A program made the position numbers and the translations under genes. A model generated the notes under the pieces. It ran no database searches. It saw only the letters and a program-made list of their open reading frames with translations, and was not told the origin of the DNA. Below are positions 37,599 to 47,306 of a stretch of DNA of 49,702 nucleotides, piece after piece. The stretch covers positions 1 to 49,702 of the forward strand of contig WIDE01000050.1 of the NCBI GenBank assembly GCA_015039315.1. Direction: 5' to 3'. Position 1 is the stretch's first letter, and every line of letters begins with the position of its first letter. The stretch comes from Clavulina sp. PMI_390. Taxonomy: Eukaryota > Basidiomycota > Agaricomycetes > Cantharellales > Hydnaceae.

Positions 37599-39469
37599 GG
37601 AGGTTGCGATTGGAGGGACGAACGGGGGCTTGCTGTCTCTTCTACTTGGTGAATACCAAGTCACTCAATCGGCAGAAGGGCTTCCTTCAGAGGTGTTTTT
37701 GAAATTATGAGGGGCTCGCAAGGCCCTGTGTCACCATCTCCATCATGCCCCGTCACTGCGTCAGCGGTACGTAGGTGGAGGGTGCCGAATTCAGATCATG
37801 ATTACTGAACACCCGCATCTAGTCGCCAATGCTCTGCATGCGTAACACCAAAACCATAGCTTCTAGTGGATTCGATGAAGGTATGCAATGGGAGGGATCT
37901 CGCCGATATATGACTACCGAGAAATTTGATGGGTGGATTCGTGAGTTCGGGTGCCACTGGGTTCGCAAATTGCGCAAGGAGTTGGTTGAGGGTAATAGGC
38001 TATAGAGTTGATAGTGGGGGAAGAACCAAGGATTGTTTGTGGAGCCAAAGGGGAAAGTTGTAGAGCCAATTTTGTTCGTCGGAAACGCGCTATTCGCCTG
38101 AGAGCAGTTGTGGTGCACGTGGATAGGAAGGAGTAAAATGTCGCACAAGAACATTGCCGTCAGAAATGTGGGTGGAGCGACACAGCATTCTGTCGATAAC
38201 TGAAAGAAGGAAGTGTTCTTCGCCTCTTCGTCGCGGCGTCAAGCGGCATCCCAAATTTGGGATGTGTGACATTTCCAGGGTTCGTCGACTCGGAGCTGTG
38301 CGTCCCACATCCTGGCACCACCAACATTATGAATATCCACTCACTCTGGCTGCCGTACATTATCCAGCAAGGAATATATCCGCCTCCAGCACTCAAGTGT
38401 ATGCCGAGCGCAGAGCGGTAGTGGAATCTCCAAGGGGGTTCGTACGATGGTCCCAGTGAGTATCCTTCCAGTCCACGTCGTTTTCTGAAAACCAGTCGAG
38501 CTTGTCACCAATCGAGAGTCTAGAATCTCGTTAAGGCACGCATGCAAAGAAAAAGATATGTCGTTGGTCCCCCCATGGTCGCTAGTAACTTCCTTGGACA
38601 AATTGTTGCCCCTCAACAGTTCTCCGAAATTTCCCCTCTTCGTGAATCTCCTCCGAACGTCATTCCAAGCATCTCATTCTTCAGCCCGAAAGCAACTTGA
38701 AGAAATCGACGGTTGGCCCAACTCCGGGTTCGGTGAGGGTCTGCTGGCACCACTGTCACTGGCAGCGATACCTCGAACGCCCACCCCAAGGCACATCTGG
38801 TAGACACCCAGGAGTGGATACAGTCCAAATTTACCCCAGTTTTTGATATTGCTTGGACGAGAGCTACCTGGGTTTCACAATATGAATGCCATCAACCACT
38901 GCGTCATTATCACCAGATCACGAGATCAAGTCTCAAACATGGTAAGAAGCACTAGCCTTGTTGACTGTTCTGCCGTCCACTGATCTCTGGATCTATCCTA
39001 TACTAGGACTCTAGGGCAGCAGATTGCGCTCTTCAGCTAAACAGAGACTAGTCAAAGACACAGACGTACTGGCGATATCAGATTCGGGATTGTCTTGGGA
39101 TATAGGCCTGTCACGAGAACCACTTTTGCAGTTCATCGAATGCCTTGAAGCCGTAGCAGCGAATCAACCGCTGCAAATGTCGCCCTGAAGTGCAAGAGTC
39201 CCAGTCGAGACGTGACACCCAGGGTGAGAGACCTCCAACCTCCAGTTCACTCATACTGATGATCTCCAAAAGAGAGTTACATGCCGGCGGTGGCACCTCA
39301 CGCATGATGTCAGTCGTGCCAACGAGTTGTGTCCCAGCCCGCAAGTGGCAGGTTCGGGTATGGAAACTTGTGGAATGTTGACTGCTGATAGATCACATTG
39401 ACGGCTTATTTGTGTGGCTGCCATGAATATTGCTGAGCCTGGGCTCTAGAGAGAGCGCTGGGGTGGTGC
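37599..39469. other. Intergenic: conserved 5' blocks upstream of A5
   Basis: Carries the two upstream blocks described for A3, at about 37690-37940 and 38215-38345. A further segment near 38620-38760 parallels 33190-33360 (ccccctcttcgtgaatctcc versus ccccctccttcgtgaacctc type). No conserved frame. Confidence 0.5.
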
Positions 39470-40420
39470 ATCTTCTATGTCCCTTGGCAGGGTAGGTTGC
39501 TGATGGGCGTTGAGGATGGGGCTGGTCAACTGTGCTGCGTGTCTGGTCAGGGAAGATAGTGTCTCCTCCAGGTTGTCAAGAAAGGTTGTGAGGCTCGATC
39601 CTTTCCCTGTCAACATGGATCAGCGCCAGCAAAATATGTTGATCTATGTGTTCATGAGCGCCCGTAACTCACCTGCACCCCTAGCAAGTGCCACGGCAGA
39701 ATCTACCGCGGTTGACGAGACGGTTGGACCCGTCGACTAACACCTATCTGTGAGAGCGTTGATGCGTTAGCCGCTGCGAGCAACCTTGCAGCACAGTAGG
39801 GCTCACAAAGTATCCTTTGTTCTCCAATGGTCTCCCGCTACTCGTTCCACGGCCTGAGGACTCTGTTTGCTCACCAGTTACTAACTCCCGATACCCCTAT
39901 CGACAGAATCGGCGACGATGCCCCCAGCTTGATTACTCCTAATGCAATTGCATACGAATCATGACCAGAGTCGCATGTGCTCCCCGGGTTCGCGCCGGAA
40001 CCAGGCTTCTTATTGCCCAGAATGAAGCAACAAATGGAATCTTTACAAGCGTCTCACTTTTCCCAAGATGCCTTATCCACCAAGCACTGGAGGATGTCCG
40101 GTCGAGCACGTCTCTACGAATGGTAGTGATCATTTTGCTCGTCACAGCAAATATGCTTGTCATCCTATTCCGTGGTCTTGTGTTATGGCCAGCTCGCCTT
40201 TGAGCTGTGACGCTCCTAGGTCTGGATGCCCAACAGCTCGGGTCGTAAGTCAGCTAGTGATTTCACAACCATTGGAGCACAAAGCTCGCCCTTCAGCGTC
40301 CATCCAAAATGTTGTTCGTCATCAGAAGAGGAACACGGACCAAACACGACCCTCATTTTTCCCTTTCAACTATCGCCCCGTGACTCGTCTCTCTTTGGGA
40401 ACTTGGCAACAAATCCTCTA
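39470..40420 (-). pseudogene. Block B copy 2 (best-preserved, gene-like)
   Basis: Minus strand. VSSTAVDSAVALARGAG precedes a GTGAGT donor at 39672, and after an intron ending in GTTGACAG the frame continues as KGSSLTTFLDNLEETLSSLT and on to PPQRSL-stop near 39447. The joined frame is about 70 codons and open, with a helix-like leucine pattern. However, an in-frame TAG lies just upstream, the competing frame also resembles copy 1, and no start exon was found. The upstream segment (40300-40420) matches that of copies 1 and 4. It could be a small gene or a decaying one. Confidence 0.4.
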
Positions 40421-41299
40421 GCTGGTAGAGAATGTTTCTCTAGCGATGTGGCCCGCAAAGGCGATAATTTACCCTTGTCCCACTCCCATCCCCACAACCG
40501 AGCGACATTTTCTCGTCACATCCATTGTGGTTGACCCAAACAGTTTTTGTTGTCCTTCGCACCTTCCAATTTCCATCGTTTTGCCAGCAATCCAGCCGCA
40601 TGCCTTGTCTGCGCCAGCACTCCATAATTGTGCTTGGTCGAAGGCATGGCTACCCACAGGTGGGTTCATTCATTCCAAAAATACTCGTTTTGACTAAATT
40701 TCATCCTATTTCTTTGTCCCACTACTTCCACGTTCCTCATGATTACTCTCGCACGTTAGGTGAGCTTAGTGGACACCCAGTCAATGGTGCCGTCCTTACC
40801 ATGACATGAACAGTTGAGGCATGTTCAATAACTCGATACCCCCCACCCACTCAAAAGCGGACTATCGCACAAATTTATAGTATGTCACACACCCTAACTG
40901 TTTAAGCCATGACTATCAAGTTCCCGAATGTATATATATAGCGAGTAATACATATCCATGGAAGGTCGCCACGCCCAGATCGTCAAAATTTGACGCCTCA
41001 AATTGCCAATCTGGGAGTCTCGAGCAAGCTCCATGAACTATCTGGCAAGTTACTTATAGGGCCGCCGTGCCCGGTTAAGCCAATGATTATAAGTTCTTGA
41101 TGGCGAGCCAACGGCTAGTTCCCAAAGGGCAAACCTGCTTGAGCCGACGCAGTGTAGTGCCTCTCCTGATCAGTGATCATGTTCGACGTTCCCATTAGCC
41201 TGTCAAGCCTTGAGAAGTGTCTAAAATATGTCTTCGGTTCTCGGCAGAGTTTATGGTGGATGGGCAGTACTGGAGAGCATCAAGCGGAGCACGAAATTT
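40421..41299. other. Intergenic between block B copies 2 and 3
   Basis: No supported gene. Contains a short TA-rich microsatellite (tatatatata near 40932) and open frames without family support. Confidence 0.45.
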
Positions 41300-42010
41300 C
41301 GACTGCTCGTGGTGTGAAACGGCTCAGATAGCCTAAGGAATAGCCCTTCCCACCTTGGATCTGTCCAGAAGTTGCAAAAGCTCTTCCCTCCGTGGTGACT
41401 CAGATTGAACAGATGTTGACCTATGTGTTTATGAGTAATCGTAGCTCACTACCTTCGCTTAGCAAGCGTCAAACTCTGCCATGTTGAAGAATACATGAGT
41501 AGTACTCCAGCTTTGATTCTTTATCTATCGGAATATTGCTCTCAAAGAAAGAGGACCTCTCGAAGGCTCACCATTCCTTCATCCTTCTCGTCTCCACAAC
41601 CACTCATGCTGCGGTTCAAGCATTCGCTTCTCCCAGTTTCCGGCACCTCCGCCAACACAATGCACCCCTAAAATGCGCTTTTTGCTGATGTGACTGCCTA
41701 AGAATTAAATCCCATGCTCCCATATTGTCGGTGGGTTCGCTCCAAAGCCTTTTTTTTGCATAATGAGACCAAGGAAGATTCGATTTTGCGCGAGATATCG
41801 AACGACGATCGCCGCAAAGCGCTGAGGGATACTAGGTTGCGCGCTTCTTCATGGATATGGATATCCTTCATGGTCGTCGCTATCAAGGTACCTGATTGCT
41901 CGCGAGGTGGTTGCCCTGTAGTTACCTCAACCTTGGATAGGACCCGCTGTGTGTGCCGCGAGGCTCCTAGGCCTGAAGATTCACACTATGAGCCTTATAT
42001 TTGAGCTGCT
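41300..42010 (-). pseudogene. Block B copy 3 (degenerate)
   Basis: Shares the donor-like segment (tgacctatgtgtttatgag, then gtagctcac, at about 41414-41449), a middle segment near 41590-41640 (ccactcatgctgcggttcaa), and the ctcctaggcctgaag segment near 41966. The exon equivalent to KGSSLTTFLDN reads KSFCNFWTD, and the GRVWRL equivalent has an in-frame stop (GRV-stop-RL). Not functional as read. Confidence 0.4.
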
Positions 42011-42896
42011 CGATCAGTTGGCGAAGAACTAGGGAGGAAGCTAACTAGTTGTTCAGCCGCAGGACCTAATAGGTTCAATTTTTTTTTTCTCTTTTCGACC
42101 CTGATTCATTATTCATTAGGCGCTTGGGGCCCAAATACGCTAATCAGTGACAAATTTCGATGAAAATCTCGGCCGGAAAAGGTCATGATTATACTTCTGC
42201 GAGTCTTTCATAGCGGCGCGCTATTCATAGCTACATGCTTCGCTTCCTTGCTGGCTGTTTTCTCTTTCACTCACTCATATATCTCTCCAATCCTAATCAT
42301 TCTACCGCATCTTTTCCTCAGCAACCCAGTGTTGGCTCTACAACGAGCGCGACGTTGGCCCCATGGGCCGAAGGTTACTAGCCACAGTACCAGCCGTTCG
42401 TTTATTCCTGCATATCAATTGTCCACTCTAGCACGTTCCGAACCATCGAGCTTGCTCACCCCTTTCAATCACTTTCTCATGCTCGCGAACGTCATCACCA
42501 CTACGTAAATTCAAGCATTCTCGGCAACTCGATGTCTGCAAGCTGCCTGAAAGGGACCACGTTGTGACAAGTTCAGGGTATGCGTCGTAGTGAGTGCTCT
42601 GAATCCCAGTGCCGTACTCTCGAGACATGAGGCAGAAGATATGAATGTATAGAATATAGCAAAGGTGACGGCAAGGTGGCTCTTTACCAGAATAGTTCGG
42701 TGCTCAGAGAATGGGGCTGGCGAAGTGAGCAAATTAATTAGTCTAAGCACCTCATCACGCACGGACAGGCTGACAAATTGTCTTTATCCAATCGCGGGCG
42801 CTACCGAGTATTGAAACTTGCGAAAGATCATCAGAACAATACAGGAGAAAAGAGATTCAGGTAACAAGACTTGATGCCAAGGTCAAGCCAAGATCT
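42011..42896. other. Intergenic: A6 3' flank
   Basis: The right part (42600-42760) is the duplicated 3' flank (ggtggctctttaccag, then aatagttcggtgc). A 107-codon open frame at 42185-42508 (+) has a hydrophobic start but no recognisable family and lies in repeat DNA, so I do not call it. Confidence 0.45.
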
Positions 42897-43758
42897 TTAG
42901 GCATCCCAAGACGCTCCAACTAGGTCATTTGTCTCGTTGCCATGGTCTTCCCCGCCTTCGTCTGGGACATCCACTTGGCTCACGCGGGAGTAAGGGGTGA
43001 ATGTGTACCGCATACCTGAAAGGCTTGGATACGGGGTATTGCGGGGCATCTCGATGACGTTTTCCCAGACCGTGTAGCGCGTGGAGCCTGCAATTGGCTG
43101 CTCGCTGCTCCGGAGACGGACAGTGAGTAGCTCCGGAGACGGTGCTGCTGGGATATCAGGCGATGATACCAGTACCGCTTGGGAACGAGCTCCATGGCTG
43201 GTGGTGCCATCATAAGGCGGGATTTGGATAGGCGCGCTGACACCGTTGCTTTGTGACGAGGACGATGTGCTCTCAAACATACTCTGCCCACCCCGGATGC
43301 GATCCGGTTCAGTGCCACTATCCTGTCGGCGCGATCTGTAAATGAGGTCCTGTGGAATTGGCTGGGGCGTGGTGAATGACGAGGAACTTCCGTTTATTCC
43401 ATTGATCTGTTGAGAAGTAGAGGGGAGTGCGTCTACTTGAATCGCCGCTCATTCAGTGGGTGGACTGGTGGTATAATGAGTCATCGCTTTCACCCACCTG
43501 TATGATAGGGCGCGTAGGGGCAAGATGCTTGATGGTGCTGCAGATCGCGTTCGAGTAAGAACCGGTGGCGGCGGCAGAAGGTACAGCGGAATGCTGAGAG
43601 TCAAAGATGGTTCAGATGGGTGATTTTGCGGTCTTATTAGGCTGGAAAATGACCCACACTGGTGAGCTTCATCTTCGAACGACTCGCTCTAGGTAGGCTA
43701 TGTTAGAGTTAAGTCGTGGCCAGCTTGCTATGTCACTGACTTGGGGTCTTGGCGCCAT
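42897..43758 (-). CDS. Family A copy A6: C2HC zinc-finger protein, 227 aa, intact
   Basis: Exons 43758-43741 (MAPRPQ), 43688-43658, 43593-43498 (96 nt) and 43435-42897 (539 nt) sum to 684 nt in frame, the same length as A1. The finger is FRCTFCRRHRFLLERDLQHH then QASC, with all four putative ligands kept although surrounding residues differ. The linker has DRIRGGQSMFESTSSSSQ and the box STRYTVWENVIEMPRNTPYP, then SRVSQVDVPDEG. The tail is shorter and less acidic than in A3. TGAGTCA lies in intron 3 at 43477-43483 (+). Confidence 0.75.
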
Positions 43759-45629
43759 GGTGGTTGTGGTGGGAAGACGTGAGGTGAGGTGCTGGTATCC
43801 TTCCATTAAAATAACACGAGGTGGATTATATATGAGAATTATTTTTGAAATTACGAAGGCGGGGAAACCTCAGGGCTACCATCTCCACTATGTTCTGTCA
43901 GTTGTATGTCGGTTGAGTGTGCCAAATCGAGTGCAACGTACCCTTGTCTCTAGTCCTCCAGAAGTTGAATAGGCGAGGTAAAAGCCGTAGCTTCTAGCAG
44001 ATTCGATCATGGTGCATAGAGGAGAGTACGCAGTTGATTAGAAAGTATTACGAGATTCGGCACGCGTCGTAAAGGGGGTAGAACCGTATGTGCAGTTTTG
44101 GCCTAAAGGGACTCCGCCAATTGCATGTGTGTTCGGTGGGGCTACAGTCTGTAGAGCCACCAGCGGAGCACCCAGTAGTGTTTGGTGGAGCAGTTGGACA
44201 GGTGTAGCCAGGTCATTGATTGGGAGCGAGCTTTTTGGGCGGTGAGTAGTCATGATGGTGCGTGTTTTCCCCGTCAGCGTTTATATGAATGAGCAATGTG
44301 TTGGACGAGTCCTCTGCCCTAAGAATGAACGATGGCTATGACACGAGACACGACAGTCTACGGGGAACTGCTTGTCATTCGTAGTTGCGTGGGGCGGCGT
44401 CCCGAAATGGAATGTGTGACTTTCCAAATTCGACTGTGTCCATCTCAGTTCGAGGGGCCATCACGCTACAATGGGGTAGGTCGGCTCCCCGCTTGTTCCA
44501 AACTATCTGGACAGGGATATAACATTAAGAATGGTCATTCAAAGCGGGGCTCGAGTGAGCGACCACCTACTGTCGGGAGGTTCGTCAAACTCTCGCCATA
44601 CTCGTTACTTGCTGACATCAAGGTTTCCAGACCCCAATCTACATTTCATAATGATGTTAGAACGCATTTAAGAAAGATTCTCGGCAAAATCAGTAGTTAC
44701 CGGCGACTCCCTCGACTAGCATTCTCATCCTTGCCCATTCTCCTGCTCTATTGGCTGCTGCTTGAGCTTCCTCGTATCATCTCTCGAGTCCGCCCATAAG
44801 CTTTCGCTCCCGACTTCCATGATGCCTCAAAGAAACCGACAGTGGCCCAACGCTGGGCTTGCTAGAGATCCGCTACCAAGAGTATCATCCCCTCCTTCTC
44901 AACGGCGCGCGACTCCTGGAACACTTGACGCAAGATGGGCATTTAACAGATTATCTTGCCTCTCGCTCCAAATCTTCTTAGCTTTTTGGACTAGAGCTGC
45001 GCTGCATGTGGAATATGAATGACGGTGGACGCCGCATCATCTGGGTCGATGTTGTTCTAGACCCAAACCCCAGATCACAAGACCGACTGTTGCCTATAGA
45101 TTGCAAGTAGTGGCTGGTGCCAGCATGGTGATCATGATTGACGACTAACACCCCCTTTTTAACAGCCAAAGAGTCTATTACTTCGGTTGGAATGGGTGTG
45201 TTGTGACTGAGCCGAAGTACCTGGAAAGTCAAACCGGCATAATCTTGGTAAGCACGTATCTGGACCCAAATTACCCGAAAGAAAAGACCTCATCGAATCC
45301 CTGAAAGCAACAGTGCAACTGAACTACCGCGTATGTTGCCTTAAGCCAAGGTGTTATGTCCCAGGTGCATAACCCAAAGCTTCTAGTTCTTTATTGTTCG
45401 TAACGACCAGACACCGCAATATAACGCTCAACATATCCTTTGTGCAAGATAGGTCTCGTCGCAAGCTACAGCCTCAAGAAGATGCTGGTGAGCGAACCTC
45501 TGCAAAACCGCTGACGCTTGGTGAAGCACTGATGGATTCCTTTGATAAGCATTAACGTCACTATTGACGTGCCCGAACGCTGAGCATTGGCGTAGGTCAC
45601 ACCCTTGATACCGCTCGGCAGAGTTGATG
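43759..45629. other. Intergenic: conserved 5' blocks upstream of A6
   Basis: Contains upstream blocks at about 43835-44060 and 44380-44480, matching those of A3 and A5. A 155-codon open frame (44332-44799, +) overlaps a block that is closed in the other copies. It is most likely fortuitous. Confidence 0.5.
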
Positions 45630-46570
45630 GTCAGAGGTGAATTATGATCCAGTACGACGCGAATCCAGTACTCCTAGAGTGTTTAGAGCGACTCGAACGC
45701 GCAACGGAATAGTTGAGCCAACGATAGAGTTGTTTGGACGGGGTTCTTTGCATCCGTGGTGTGGCGCAGATCCCAAGAGATGTTGACCTGTGTGTTTCTG
45801 AGTGACGGTAGCTCACCCTGCTGCAACTAGAACCTCTCAAGGCTGATGATATGCCCAGTTTGGTAGCGTTCATGCGTCAGCTATCGTGCAATAGTGTTCT
45901 CAAAGGCTCACAACTGCTTTGTCGTGCTTCGTCCTTGTCTACAACCATTCGTGCTACGGTCGAGAAATTCTGCTCTCCTACTGCTCATTGTTCCACGAAC
46001 TGCCAGCGCCTAGGTCTGTGCGATCGGCAGCAATTGTTGATCGACGATCGTTGTTCTCACAGGGACAAACGGATCAAGGTGATGCCTGAATGTCGTCTGC
46101 AGGGCTACACCAGGACGGAGCTTGATAAGACTGAGGGCAGAGCTGCAGAGGGGATATTTGCACATTGTGTGCTTCACAGTCGAGCATCGGGGGATACAGG
46201 GTCAAGCCGAGCTTTACCAATAACATTACCCTTTTTGCTCGTCCCTATGAAGACGCTTGTCACCTGTTCTGGTACCTGTGGCGTAACGCGGCTGTGGCCA
46301 TCCCGAATTTGGACTCAGCAACGATTGGGTGGGCTGTGAGGTTGTAAATTTTTGACAATTCACCACCCGGCCTGTAAACTTGAAGTAAGCAAGTGAGTCA
46401 ACAACTCGTAAGGGACGAAGCGCACCTTCAGCATCACCATCCCTCTCGGACGTTGTTCGTCGTTTCTCGAGGGGAAACACGGACCAAACAGGGCCATTTT
46501 CTCGTTTGGCTGTTGTCCTATGACTTTGTCCCTCGTCAGCAACTTGGCTCTCCGAAATACTGTCTTTCAA
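45630..46570 (-). pseudogene. Block B copy 4 (degenerate)
   Basis: Shares the donor-like segment at about 45781-45818 (tgttgacctgtgtgtttctg, then agtgacggtagctcacc), the middle segment near 45930-45970 (caaccattcgtgctacgg), and the upstream segment near 46452-46500 (gttgttcgtcgtttctcg, then aacacggaccaaac). No complete frame can be assembled. Confidence 0.4.
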
Positions 46571-47306
46571 AGAACCACCCGCACTGTTGGCTGCAAATAT
46601 CCCTTGCCTCTTCTCGGGAAACTCGCATCTTCACTAACTCATCGACGCATAGCATAGCGCGCCTAGCATAGCGCCCGCCCCGCGTTGGCCCACAGTCCCT
46701 CTCGTCCCCCCCGCTTGGTCAAGTTACCGGTCACCTGTCAACAATTGGATCATGTTTCCTACCTCATTTGGCTTATTTAGGCTCTCCAGCTCGTGTCTTC
46801 CTGGTCTGGCGTTGAAGGTAGGCGCACATGTTGAAGGTTCGCTCGTTTGCCGTTTTCTTATTCCATAACAACCAATTTCGTTTATCTTACTGCATCCGCA
46901 TCGCCCCGAAAATTTTCGTATATTCGGCGAACCGGGTGGAAATTCGGCTTTTTGCCTATTCATCGGCACCTTGCTTCCTTGAGAACTTTCCGGCACTTCC
47001 AGTAACTTTGAGAATCGGGAGCTGCCTCAACAGAACCCTACCTCACGATAATTTTATAGCATTTCAAGCACAGTCGCTGATAAAGCTGTTTTGATTTTGA
47101 TTAACAATTTGCCTATTGGACATCTCCCGAATTCTGGAAATACATATGGACATTCGAGGTCCCCCAATCATCGACGTCTCCAACCACGCCTTCCGGCCAC
47201 ACTCTGAGCCTTCCACAACTCTGTTATTTGCCTTGCATATTTCAGATCCGACCGAGTTCTTCTCCAGACAGTGTCTACCCAAACAGCAGGGCAAAGGGGG
47301 CGACGA
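46571..47306. other. Intergenic, right boundary of the array
   Basis: No supported gene. A short local duplication (gcatagcgcgcctagcatag) lies near 46651-46671. An 88-codon open frame at 46828-47094 (+) has no support. The right part is probably the 3' UTR of the minus-strand gene that ends at 47307. Confidence 0.5.

Larger units (their letters stand above)
21744..46570. repeat. Array of duplicated units carrying family A genes and block B
   Basis: Units recur in the same orientation. Each unit, read on the minus strand, comprises block B, a conserved 5' block, a family A gene and a conserved 3' flank, although individual units have lost parts. Family A copies lie at 21.7, 28.6, 31.3, 35.9, 36.7 and 42.9 kb, and B blocks near 34.2, 39.5, 41.3 and 45.6 kb. 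Similarity extends into non-coding DNA, so whole segments were duplicated. Divergence between copies is substantial, so duplications are not recent. I saw no terminal repeats or transposase that would explain the spread. Confidence 0.75.

Noticed and set aside
44332..44799. 155-codon plus-strand open frame
   Set aside because: It lies in a duplicated 5' block. Homologous DNA at 32.8 and 38.2 kb is not open in this frame and no family resemblance was seen.
21744..46570. Array as a transposable element with terminal repeats or a transposase/reverse transcriptase
   Set aside because: I searched by eye for terminal repeats, target-site duplications and transposase or reverse-transcriptase motifs and found none.
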